Part shown: positions 36,166-43,628 of the stretch, piece by piece | How the letters are laid out: every line of letters starts with the position of its first letter | Position numbering within the stretch: position 1 is the stretch's first letter | Assembly (NCBI GenBank): GCA_025357755.1 | Contig: JANXOP010000121.1 | Coordinates: forward strand, 1 to 64,000 | Origin: Kofleriaceae bacterium | GTDB taxonomy: Bacteria > Myxococcota_A > Polyangia > Haliangiales > Haliangiaceae | Reading direction: 5' to 3' | DNA: 64,000 bases | Program-made: the position numbers and the translations under genes | The notes under the pieces: model-generated | Seen by the model: only the letters and a program-made list of their open reading frames with translations | Database searches by the model: none | What the model was told of the DNA's origin: nothing

Positions 36166-36603
36166 ATGCGCAGCTTCGCGGTCTTCTTCTTGGTCGCGTG
36201 CCATCAGGATCCAGTCGCGCCCGACGCGTTCTCCGGACTGTGCTCGGACCAGGTCGCTGCGGCTCCGACGTACACGAACATGCAGGAGCTGTTTCGGACG
36301 AACTGCATCGTGTGTCACGCGTCCGGCGTCGAGCTCGATCTGGCGCCGACCGTGAGCTACGCGAACCTCGTCGGGCGCAAGCCTCCGAACTATGCGAACC
36401 CGATGACCGATGAAGCGTGTGGAACGACCCTGGTCGTGCCAGGCGATCCCGACGCCAGCTACCTGTATCGCAAGCTGACGCTCGCGGCACCGTGTGCCGG
36501 ATCGCAGATGCCACTCGGCGAGCTCGGTGCGTCGTACATGTTGCAGCCGTGCGAGCTCCAGCTCGTACACGATTGGATCGCCGGCGGAGCGCTCGATAAC
36601 TGA
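36166..36603 (+). CDS. Small c-type cytochrome-like lipoprotein
   Basis: A 145-aa exported protein. The signal MRSFAVFFLVAC ends in a lipobox with Cys12. The motif CIVCHASG (C47, C50, H51) is a c-type heme-binding site, followed by SYANLVGR, the spacing usual in the planctomycete-type cytochrome c and DUF1587-like lipoproteins. Downstream PGDPDASYLYRKL and QMPLGELGA with a late Met fit the sixth-ligand region (SQMP), then a C-terminal helix with DWIAGGALDN. The same architecture recurs in the gene at 41733, so the two are probably paralogues. It stands alone between htpG and the photolyase. Confidence 0.8.
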   Translation: MRSFAVFFLVACHQDPVAPDAFSGLCSDQVAAAPTYTNMQELFRTNCIVCHASGVELDLAPTVSYANLVGRKPPNYANPMTDEACGTTLVVPGDPDASYLYRKLTLAAPCAGSQMPLGELGASYMLQPCELQLVHDWIAGGALDN

Positions 36604-36626
36604 GACAGAGGAACCGAGTTAGAACC

Positions 36627-36666
36627 GACTCGCCGACGCACGGACTCACGGACTCACCGACTCAGA
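36627..36666. repeat. 8-bp tandem repeat (GACTCACG-like), five copies
   Basis: Between the heme lipoprotein and the photolyase the sequence runs gactcgcc, gacgcacg, gactcacg, gactcacc, gactcaga, overlapping the photolyase stop codon. Function unknown. Confidence 0.7.
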
Positions 36667-38119
36667 GGAGCGACAGCTGTCGGCCGCTCCAGCGCGCGAG
36701 GTAGTTCTTGATGTCGAGCTTCTTCACGGTCGCGGTCGAGGACATGTAGCGGATCGTGCCGAAGATCGGGCGGATCGGCCCCCACGGCCGATCGAACAAG
36801 CCGAGCGTCCACGAGATTCCGCTGTTCGAGTTCGGATCGCGGCCGTCGACGGAGTACTTGTTGTTGAGCTCGACGAGCGTGTCGAATGCGATCCGCGGCG
36901 ACGGCGACCACTCGAGGATCTTCTTGCCCCACAACATGCGCAGATAGTTGTGGATCCGGCCCTCGGTGAGGAGCTGGCGCTGCGCTGCATTCCACACGTG
37001 GTCGTTGGTCTCGGCGCGCTCGAGTTGTTCGCGCGTGTACCGCTCGGGGCGCGGATCGGTCGCGTGGTCGGTGAGCGTCTTCTGCGCCCACGCCGGGAGC
37101 GAAGCGAACGTGCCGGCGCTCGGTTCGTGATGACAGAACACGTGACCCAGACCCCGCCACGTGACGAGCTCGTCGAGAAATCCTTCGCTCGCCGCCGACA
37201 TGCCCCACCACCCCTCGCGCCGGCCCGTGACCTTCGCGCCGGCGAGGTTCGCGGGCGACCACGTCTCGCGATCGAACACCCGCTGCACCATCTCGTGCTC
37301 GGAGATGTGACCGAAATGGAGATACGGCGACAGCCCACTCGAGGGGTCGTTGTCAGGGTTGCTGCGATCTTCGGCGTAGCGCTCGAGCTTGTGCTCGAGG
37401 AACTCGTCGAGCGTGGCTCCGGCGGTCGCGGACCCGCCGCGATACGAAACCGGCGCGACCTGGTGATCGATCGGAAGCTTCGAGATGTCGGTCGCTGACT
37501 TCCACGCCAGCTTCGGCAGCGCCGCGTCCTTCAAACCTTTCGGGAGGCGCGCGAGCGGATCGGCGGAGGGAAAATCCAGCAAGTGCGGCGCGAGCGAACG
37601 CTGGAGCTCGCGGCGATACGACATCGCGGTCAGATACGGCTTGTCGACGGCGCGCAGCGGCAAGAGATTGTTGCCGTCGACCTGCTCGACGCGGACCGGT
37701 AGCGTCTTTGCGGCGGCCGCCACCATCCGAGGTAAGAAGAAGCCGGGCTGCTCGTCGGTGACCACGCAACACGCGCGCTTCGCGAGCGCCGCGAGCAGGC
37801 CTTTGTCGGCATCGGGCTCGGGCTCGACATACGGAACGTACGTGATGCCTTTCGCCGCGAACCGCTTCGCGTTGTCCTCCATGCCTTGCATGACGAACGT
37901 ATGGAATCGATCGCTCGCCCACTTGTAGCCGACACGTAGCGGCTCGAACACGACGAGGGGGCGGTCGAGCTGCTTCGCGATCGCGACGGCGTGATCGAGC
38001 GCGAAGCTCCACGTGGTGCGCCGCGCCCCGATCATCCAGTACAGGACGTAGTCACCCTTCGGAGCGACGGGCGCGTGGTTGACCGCGGTGACGCGCAAGG
38101 CGCGAGTCGCGTCGTTCAT
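36662..38119 (-). CDS. Class II deoxyribodipyrimidine photolyase
   Basis: A 485-aa FAD enzyme that splits cyclobutane pyrimidine dimers in UV-damaged DNA using light. The N-terminal antenna domain starts YVLYWMIGARRTTWSFALDH. The catalytic domain holds NPDNDPSSGLSPYLHFGHIS, EGFLDELVTWRGLGHVFCHH, HNYLRMLWGKKILEW and NKYSVDGRDPNSNSGISW then GLFDRPWGPIRPIFGTIRYM. These are the class II signatures, including the Trp/Tyr-rich electron-transfer region. The start is the ATG at 38119. It is divergent from the SDR gene with about 100 bp between them. Confidence 0.93.
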   Translation of the reverse strand: MNDATRALRVTAVNHAPVAPKGDYVLYWMIGARRTTWSFALDHAVAIAKQLDRPLVVFEPLRVGYKWASDRFHTFVMQGMEDNAKRFAAKGITYVPYVEPEPDADKGLLAALAKRACCVVTDEQPGFFLPRMVAAAAKTLPVRVEQVDGNNLLPLRAVDKPYLTAMSYRRELQRSLAPHLLDFPSADPLARLPKGLKDAALPKLAWKSATDISKLPIDHQVAPVSYRGGSATAGATLDEFLEHKLERYAEDRSNPDNDPSSGLSPYLHFGHISEHEMVQRVFDRETWSPANLAGAKVTGRREGWWGMSAASEGFLDELVTWRGLGHVFCHHEPSAGTFASLPAWAQKTLTDHATDPRPERYTREQLERAETNDHVWNAAQRQLLTEGRIHNYLRMLWGKKILEWSPSPRIAFDTLVELNNKYSVDGRDPNSNSGISWTLGLFDRPWGPIRPIFGTIRYMSSTATVKKLDIKNYLARWSGRQLSLL

Positions 38120-38221
38120 CGCGCTACCGTAACGAACGTCGGCGCGATCAGCGAGGCATCACCGTCGCGTTGTTGTCTGTAACCACCTGCGTACGGCGAG
38201 CATCGCTGATAGGTTCGGCGG

Positions 38222-38974
38222 ATGCTGAAGGACAAGGTCATCGTCATCACCGGCGCCAGCCGCGGTATCGGTGAGGCGATCGCACGCATGGCGGTCGCCC
38301 AAGGCGCGAAGGTCGTGCTCGCGTCGCGCAAGCAAGCTGACCTCGACAAGGTCGCCGCGGATCTCGGTCCGTCCGCGATCGCGGTGGCCTGCCACACCGG
38401 CAAGCCCGACGACGTCGATGCGATGTACGCGAAGGCGATCGAGAGGTTCGGCCGCGTCGACGGCTGCGTGAACAACGCGGCGACGAACCCCTATTTCGGT
38501 CCACTCATCGACACGCCGGATGCCGCGATCGACAAGACCTTCGAGGTCAACGTGCGCGGCTACCTGTACGTCGCGCGCGGGCTCGTGCGGCACGCGCGGT
38601 CGCGCGCGAAGGGTGATCAAGGTGGCTCGATCGTCAATATCGCGAGTGTCGCGGGGATTCGTGCAGCGCCGATGCAGGGCATCTATGGCGCGACGAAGGC
38701 GGCCGTGATCAGCATCACCCAGACCCTCGCGTTCGAGCTCGGCAGCTCGAACATCCGGGTCAACGCGATCGCACCGGGCTTGATCGAGACCAAGTTCGCC
38801 TCGGCCCTGATCAACAACCCGGCGATCCGCGATCAGGTGGTGAATCGCACTCCGCTCGGTCGCCACGGCCAGCCCGTCGAGATCGCGGGAGCGGTGACGT
38901 ACCTGCTGTCGGATGCGGCCTCGTTCACGACCGGTACGGTGATCGTCGTCGACGGTGGCATGACGAGCGCGTAG
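38222..38974 (+). CDS. Short-chain dehydrogenase/reductase (3-oxoacyl-ACP-reductase-like)
   Basis: A 250-aa classical SDR. TGASRGIGEAIA (NAD(P) binding) is at residues 10-21, followed by CVNNAATN, IVNIASVAG (catalytic Ser), YGATKAA (catalytic Tyr-Lys) and the C-terminal FTTGTVIVVDGGMTSA. Length and motifs are complete. An Arg-rich start of the second strand (SRKQAD) suggests NADP preference. The substrate is unknown; FabG-like proteins of this type also occur in lipid or secondary-metabolite degradation, and the acyl-CoA dehydrogenase nearby gives a weak link to lipid metabolism. Confidence 0.93.
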   Translation: MLKDKVIVITGASRGIGEAIARMAVAQGAKVVLASRKQADLDKVAADLGPSAIAVACHTGKPDDVDAMYAKAIERFGRVDGCVNNAATNPYFGPLIDTPDAAIDKTFEVNVRGYLYVARGLVRHARSRAKGDQGGSIVNIASVAGIRAAPMQGIYGATKAAVISITQTLAFELGSSNIRVNAIAPGLIETKFASALINNPAIRDQVVNRTPLGRHGQPVEIAGAVTYLLSDAASFTTGTVIVVDGGMTSA

Positions 38975-39026
38975 CGCTGGACGTGTGCGCATGTGCGCAT
39001 CAAAAAACAGGTAACCGATCGGCCAT

Positions 39027-39045
39027 CTCGCTCGTAACGAGCGAG
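39027..39045. promoter_or_regulatory. Perfect palindrome at the Ser/Thr kinase start
   Basis: CTCGCTCG-TAA-CGAGCGAG ends one base before the kinase GTG at 39047. The only purine-rich stretch that could serve as a ribosome binding site (GAGCGAG) is the right arm, so a hairpin could mask it. It could equally be a protein operator. Confidence 0.5.
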
Positions 39046-39046
39046 C

Positions 39047-40777
39047 GTGTCTGAAGCTTCCCTCCGCTGTTGTTCGCGGTGTCATGCGGTCTACAGGGCG
39101 GACTTCGCGCGCTGTCCCACCGATGGGGAGCCGCTCGAGCTTCGCGATGAAGATCCGCTGATCGGCACTACGATCGGCGAGCACTACGAGATCGTCGGAT
39201 TCGTCGGAGAGGGTGGCATGGGCCGCGTCTACAGCGCGCACCACACCCGCCTCCAGCGCCGTCAATTCGCGATCAAGGTGCTGATCGGAGACCTGGCCGC
39301 GACGATGTCGACGCGAATTCGGTTCGCACAGGAGGCAGATGCGGCGAGTCGCCTCGATCATCCGAACGTCGTTCCGGTCGTCGATTTCGGCAAGACCCCG
39401 ACCGGCCTGATGTTCCTCGCGATGGAGCTCGTGACAGGGCCCACGCTCGCGGAACTGATCGCGACCGATGCGCCCCTTCCGGTCGAGCGCGTGATCGGCC
39501 TGACCCGTCAGCTCTGCCTGGGCCTCGCTCACGCCCACGCTCGTGGCTTGGTCCACCGCGACTTCAAGCCCGACAACGTGGTCGTGGTTTCGGGGACGGG
39601 GCTCGAAGTGCCACGGATCTTGGATTTCGGTCTCGCGATCACGCACGACGAACCGAGTGCGCGCCTGACCACCGCGGGGATGGCCCTCGGCACGCCGTCG
39701 TATGCGTCGCCCGAGCAGACGCATCACGAACCGGTTGACGAGCGCGCAGACCTCTTCGCGCTCGGCGTGACGATGTTCGAGATGCTTTCGGGCAAGTTGC
39801 CCTTCGACGGCAACGCGATGGAGATGATCGAGCGGAACGCGAACAACACGCCACCGCCGATCGCGAGCCGCGCGATGGTCACGATCCCGCCCGCGCTCGA
39901 AGCGATCGTCACGCGCTTGATGGCGCGCCAACCCGATCATCGCTTCAACTCCGCTGTCGACGTGATCGCGGCGCTCGATACCGTGAAGCTGACCGAGCTC
40001 ATCGCCACCCCGCCGCCGCCGGTCGTCGAGAAGCGACGCCGCTGGCCGATCGTGGCGGCGATCGTCGGTTCACTCGTCGCGATCTCGGTCGTGTACGCGG
40101 CGCTGCTTCGCCATCCACCACCGCCACAGGTCGCGACCGCGACACCGATCTCGCAACCTAGCGCCCCTCCGCCACGGCCCACACGACCCATCGTCACACC
40201 CGTCACGCCTCCGGATCCGACGGTTTCGATCCCGACCCCGCCACCGACCCTCACGCCGACATCGCGACCCACGCCGCGCCCCCGTCCGCTGCCACGCGCC
40301 GTTCCCTCGGTTTCGGTCGCACCTGTGGCCGAACCGCCGCCGGTGATCGCGGAGGTGCCAAAGCCCGTCGAGGTTCTGCCGGAGCCGTCGAAGCCTGTCG
40401 AGGCCAAACCCCTGGTTCCAACCCCAGCGCCCGAGCCGCTGCCTCGCGTCAAGCTCACCGCGGCCTCGCTCGAATCGTTGACCGCTCGCGGTTCGCTGTC
40501 CACTTCGATCGTCCGTCGCTCGGTCGAACGCGCGATGTCCGAGGTCACGACCTGTGTGCGCGCATCGGCCGTCACGTCGAGCAATGCCGCCGAGGTCATC
40601 ACCGCGACGTTCATCATCGATGATCAGCGCCGCGCGACCTCGATCGCCACGACGGGATCGAACGTACTCGCCACGTGCGTGAAGAATGCGCTCGCGACCG
40701 TTCGCACCTCGGATGCTCCGGATGTTGGAACCGTCGCGGTCTCTTTGGAAATTCGGTTTACTGGAGGGTCGTCATGA
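39047..40777 (+). CDS. Membrane Ser/Thr protein kinase with zinc-ribbon and AgmX/PglI-like tail
   Basis: A 576-aa eukaryotic-type kinase. An N-terminal zinc ribbon (CCSRCHAVYRADFARCPTDG) precedes the kinase domain at residues 45-305: GEGGMGRVY, FAIKVL (ATP Lys), HRDFKPDN (catalytic loop), DFGLA and GTPSYASPEQ. A transmembrane helix (WPIVAAIVGSLVAISVVYAAL) at about 330-352 is followed by a long Pro-rich periplasmic linker. The C-terminal domain (SIVRRSVERAMSEVTTCV, ATSIATTGSNVLATCVKNAL) is like the AgmX/PglI C-terminal domain, related to TonB tails. Start GTG at 39047. It overlaps the next gene by 4 bp, so it heads the heme-barrel operon and may control it. Confidence 0.92.
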   Translation: MSEASLRCCSRCHAVYRADFARCPTDGEPLELRDEDPLIGTTIGEHYEIVGFVGEGGMGRVYSAHHTRLQRRQFAIKVLIGDLAATMSTRIRFAQEADAASRLDHPNVVPVVDFGKTPTGLMFLAMELVTGPTLAELIATDAPLPVERVIGLTRQLCLGLAHAHARGLVHRDFKPDNVVVVSGTGLEVPRILDFGLAITHDEPSARLTTAGMALGTPSYASPEQTHHEPVDERADLFALGVTMFEMLSGKLPFDGNAMEMIERNANNTPPPIASRAMVTIPPALEAIVTRLMARQPDHRFNSAVDVIAALDTVKLTELIATPPPPVVEKRRRWPIVAAIVGSLVAISVVYAALLRHPPPPQVATATPISQPSAPPPRPTRPIVTPVTPPDPTVSIPTPPPTLTPTSRPTPRPRPLPRAVPSVSVAPVAEPPPVIAEVPKPVEVLPEPSKPVEAKPLVPTPAPEPLPRVKLTAASLESLTARGSLSTSIVRRSVERAMSEVTTCVRASAVTSSNAAEVITATFIIDDQRRATSIATTGSNVLATCVKNALATVRTSDAPDVGTVAVSLEIRFTGGSS

Positions 40778-41736
40778 AGTTGCTGCTCGCGCTCGCATGC
40801 GCCGGTTGTCTCGGTCCGCTCGTGAGCGATGACCCGGCTCCGGTGACCTCGACGTCGATCCTCCCGGCCGGCACCCCGGTGCCCGTCCTCACCGACGATC
40901 CAACCGCCGCCGCGAAGATCGCCGCCGCGGATGGCGTGACCGGCACGATCGTGCGCCAGACCGCGTTCGCGCGCGGCACGCTCGTCCACGTGTGGAACTT
41001 CGGTCCCGCACCGAACCTCGCGGCGCCGCTATTCATGCTCGTCCAGAAGGACGCGGATGGGAACCTCGTGCGGATTCCACATCCAACGGTGATCGAGGCC
41101 ATACCTGGCGATCCTGGGTACAGCCCGTTCTGGGCGGTGTTCACCGTCGAGGTCACGACTGCCTATCACGGCGAGCTCCTCACCTCGTTCGCCGCGATCC
41201 AGGAAGCGCTCACGAGCGGCCTGATCAAGCCGCCGATGGCTCAGCCCTACGCCGTCAACTGTCCGATCGCCGGACCCGAGATCCGCGTCGATGTCGGCAA
41301 CGGCGCTACCGTCGGCCCGAACGCGCAATTCTACTACCTCGGCTCGCGCGTCCCGTACTTCGATTTCGGTCACATGCCGCTCGCCGGCGCCGACGTCCCC
41401 GCCGCGACGCGTGTCGTGCTTCGGCGCGAAGGCGAAGAGCCGCTGAGCGAGGTCGTGCGCCACGTCGACATCGATGGCGACGGCGACATCACCGACACGA
41501 ATGACGTCCTCGAGGACGCGGCGGCGCTCTCGCCGGTGTCACCGCGCATGCGCGAGGTCGATGTCGCGGTGGTCAAGTCGACGAGCTCGATCGACACGTC
41601 GCACAACGAGGCGAGCTCGAGCGTGACCTCACTCGATCAGCTGCTCGCACCACAACCCACGAGCATCGTCGTCGCGTACGAGATGACCGACATCTACGAG
41701 AACTGGGTCGCACAACAGACGGTCGGTGGCCTGTGA
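40774..41736 (+). CDS. Predicted lipoprotein of the heme-barrel operon
   Basis: A 320-aa exported protein whose start ATG overlaps the kinase stop (ATGA) and has GGAGG upstream. The signal MKLLLALACAGC ends in a lipobox (ACAGC). The mature protein is beta-rich and has no recognised domain. It contains a Asp-rich EF-hand-like run, DIDGDGDITDTNDVLED, which could bind calcium, and GVTGTIVRQTAFARGTLVHV. Its 3' end overlaps the next gene by 4 bp. It may be a periplasmic or surface partner of the cytochrome lipoproteins. Confidence 0.78.
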   Translation: MKLLLALACAGCLGPLVSDDPAPVTSTSILPAGTPVPVLTDDPTAAAKIAAADGVTGTIVRQTAFARGTLVHVWNFGPAPNLAAPLFMLVQKDADGNLVRIPHPTVIEAIPGDPGYSPFWAVFTVEVTTAYHGELLTSFAAIQEALTSGLIKPPMAQPYAVNCPIAGPEIRVDVGNGATVGPNAQFYYLGSRVPYFDFGHMPLAGADVPAATRVVLRREGEEPLSEVVRHVDIDGDGDITDTNDVLEDAAALSPVSPRMREVDVAVVKSTSSIDTSHNEASSSVTSLDQLLAPQPTSIVVAYEMTDIYENWVAQQTVGGL

Positions 41737-42158
41737 GAGCCCTGTTGCTCGTGTTGCTGGTGGGGTGCGTGGAGCCCGACGTCGGCGCGCCGAGTCGTGT
41801 CGCCTGCGTCGGCAGCGACTCCGATCCCGCCGTCGCGATCGATTTCCAGCGAGACGTCGTCACCGGGGTCTTGGTCGGCCATTGCGATCGCTGCCACACC
41901 CCGACCGGCGCGACCCCGATCGGGATCTCGATCGGCGGCCTCGATTTCTCGAGCGCCAGCTCCCTGCGACGCGGTGGAGTCCAGAGCGGCACCCAGATCG
42001 TCGTGCCGGGTGATCCGTGCGCGAGCATCCTCGTCCAGAAGATCGGCGCGGCACCGCCGTTTGGCGCGCGGATGCCCCTCGACGGTCCCCCGTTCCTGTC
42101 GGCCTCGCAGATCCAGGTCATCTCCGATTGGATTGCGGAAGGCGCCGCGAGTGAATAG
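41733..42158 (+). CDS. Small c-type cytochrome-like lipoprotein
   Basis: A 141-aa lipoprotein starting with GTG at 41733 (GTGA overlap). The signal MRALLLVLLVGC has the lipobox Cys12. The heme motif HCDRCHTPTG is C51-x2-C54-H55. The rest follows the layout of the lipoprotein at 36166: IVVPGDPCASILVQKI, ARMPLDGPPF and a C-terminal ISDWIAEGA. It should carry one covalent heme, likely on the periplasmic face of the outer membrane. It is coupled to both neighbours and is a candidate electron carrier for the barrel at 42465. Confidence 0.82.
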   Translation: MRALLLVLLVGCVEPDVGAPSRVACVGSDSDPAVAIDFQRDVVTGVLVGHCDRCHTPTGATPIGISIGGLDFSSASSLRRGGVQSGTQIVVPGDPCASILVQKIGAAPPFGARMPLDGPPFLSASQIQVISDWIAEGAASE

Positions 42159-42468
42159 GATCCTGGTCGCATGTGCGATGCTCTTCGGCTGTGGTGACGG
42201 TCCGCGACCTGTCGCACTCGAGAGCGGAGCGCCCACCGAGCTCACGGCCTCTTGTGCTCTCGCGGGTCGACGCTGTTCGCGCTGTCACACCATCGATCGT
42301 GTCGAGCGCGCGCATATCTCGCAGCCGGAGGCGTGGCGGGAATACGTTCATCGTATGCGGTTGATGCCGAGCAGCGGCATCCCGCCGGAAGAGGAGCTCT
42401 CGATCGTGCAGTGCCTAGTCTTTCGTAGCTCGGGCCAAGCCGGGCTCGCCCAGCTCGGAGCGCCATGA
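42151..42468 (+). CDS. Second small heme-binding lipoprotein
   Basis: A 105-aa protein. The GTG at 42151 overlaps the end of the upstream gene by 8 bp. The signal MNRILVACAMLFGC has its lipobox Cys at 14. The heme motif RRCSRCHTIDRVER (C42, C45, H46) is followed by a Met-rich YVHRMRLMPSSGIPPEEE that could offer the axial Met, and an SIVQCLVF helix. The size and fold suggest a short cytochrome c. It ends 4 bp into the start of the barrel gene. Confidence 0.8.
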   Translation: MNRILVACAMLFGCGDGPRPVALESGAPTELTASCALAGRRCSRCHTIDRVERAHISQPEAWREYVHRMRLMPSSGIPPEEELSIVQCLVFRSSGQAGLAQLGAP

Positions 42469-43628
42469 TTCGCTGGTTGTTCGCGCTCGCCCTCGTGATC
42501 ATGTTCGCGAGGATCACGCTCGCCGATGACACCGCGGCAAAGGTGGCCGATGCAGCCGAGCGCCACCTCGCGGGTTCGGTCCAGCTCGATTACCTCTACA
42601 CGCGCAACGCTGCTCAGACGATCGATCAAGGCCTCAACGGCGCGACCGCCGAGCTCTCGATGAAGCTGTCGATGGACTTCGGTGACCACGTGTCCTCGAA
42701 CGTGAAGGTCTGTTACGCGTGCCACGGCTTCGAGGTCAGCATGGCGTACTTCGATCTGCGCGCCGCCGACGAGCTCAACGTTCGGGTCGGCCGCTTCACC
42801 CCCGCGTTCGGCTCGTTCCCTCTGCGCCACGATCCGGCGAACCACGACACCAGCGACAAGCCGCTCGCCTACGACATGGGCCGCATGGTCCGGATCCGCG
42901 AGTGGAACGAAGGCGTCTTACCCGCGCCGTGGGTCGACAACGGGGTCGAGGTCAACGGCAGCCACTTCTTCGGCAAGGTCGCGCAGCTCGACTACGCCGC
43001 GTACGCGATCAACGGGCCGAAGGGCGATGCGAGCGGCGACGATTTTGATTTCAAGGAGTCGCGCTCGCCCGAGCGGTACTATGGCGACAACAACAACGAG
43101 CCGACCGTCGGCGGGCGGGTCTCCGGCACGATCGATTTCGCCGAAGGTGCGATCCTCACGGTCGGCGGCTCGATGATGGTCGGGCACTACGATCCGAAGG
43201 CGCAGCTCGGCTTCTCGATCTATGGCGCCGATGCCTCGCTCCAGCTGGGACGGCTCGTCCTGCGCTCCGAGTATCTACGCCGCCGTACCGAGGTCGCGCT
43301 CGGCGAAGATCCGGCGGCCCGCTTCAAGTACGGGCCCGGTGCGAACGGGCGCTACTCCGATTTCGTGATCAAGGACGGCTTCGATGCCGAGGCCGAGCTC
43401 AAGCTCGCGAAGTTCTCGCTCATCGGTCGATGGGATGGCTTGCGCCGGGTCGGCAATGTCCTCGCGAACAGCGATCTGCGATCGCGCAGCGCGATCCTGC
43501 GCTACACCGCCGGCATCGCGTACAAGCTCTCCGGTGCGCTGCGCTTGAAGACGAGCGTCGAGTGGTACGACTTCAGTGACTTCGAGGACGAGCTCGCGAT
43601 CCACGTCGGCGTCGCCGGGCCGTTCTAG
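42465..43628 (+). CDS. Outer-membrane beta-barrel with an internal c-type heme motif
   Basis: A 387-aa protein with a signal peptide (LFALALVIMFARITLA). A porin-like barrel follows: strands such as AGSVQLDYLYTRNA, DELNVRVGRFTPAFGSFPL, VNGSHFFGKVAQLDYAAYAI and LKTSVEWYDFSDF, ending HVGVAGPF with a terminal Phe. A CYACH motif lies at residues 83-87 inside the barrel sequence, so the mature protein may bind heme. The combination of a barrel and small cytochromes in one coupled operon resembles the logic of porin-cytochrome electron conduits, though it is not the MtrB family. The ATG overlaps the previous gene by 4 bp. Confidence 0.82.
   Translation: MIRWLFALALVIMFARITLADDTAAKVADAAERHLAGSVQLDYLYTRNAAQTIDQGLNGATAELSMKLSMDFGDHVSSNVKVCYACHGFEVSMAYFDLRAADELNVRVGRFTPAFGSFPLRHDPANHDTSDKPLAYDMGRMVRIREWNEGVLPAPWVDNGVEVNGSHFFGKVAQLDYAAYAINGPKGDASGDDFDFKESRSPERYYGDNNNEPTVGGRVSGTIDFAEGAILTVGGSMMVGHYDPKAQLGFSIYGADASLQLGRLVLRSEYLRRRTEVALGEDPAARFKYGPGANGRYSDFVIKDGFDAEAELKLAKFSLIGRWDGLRRVGNVLANSDLRSRSAILRYTAGIAYKLSGALRLKTSVEWYDFSDFEDELAIHVGVAGPF

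Noticed and set aside
34082-36649. 855-codon open frame on the minus strand over htpG
   Set aside because: It lies wholly opposite a certain htpG gene; the product is Arg/Ala-rich without motifs, as expected from high-GC third-position bias.
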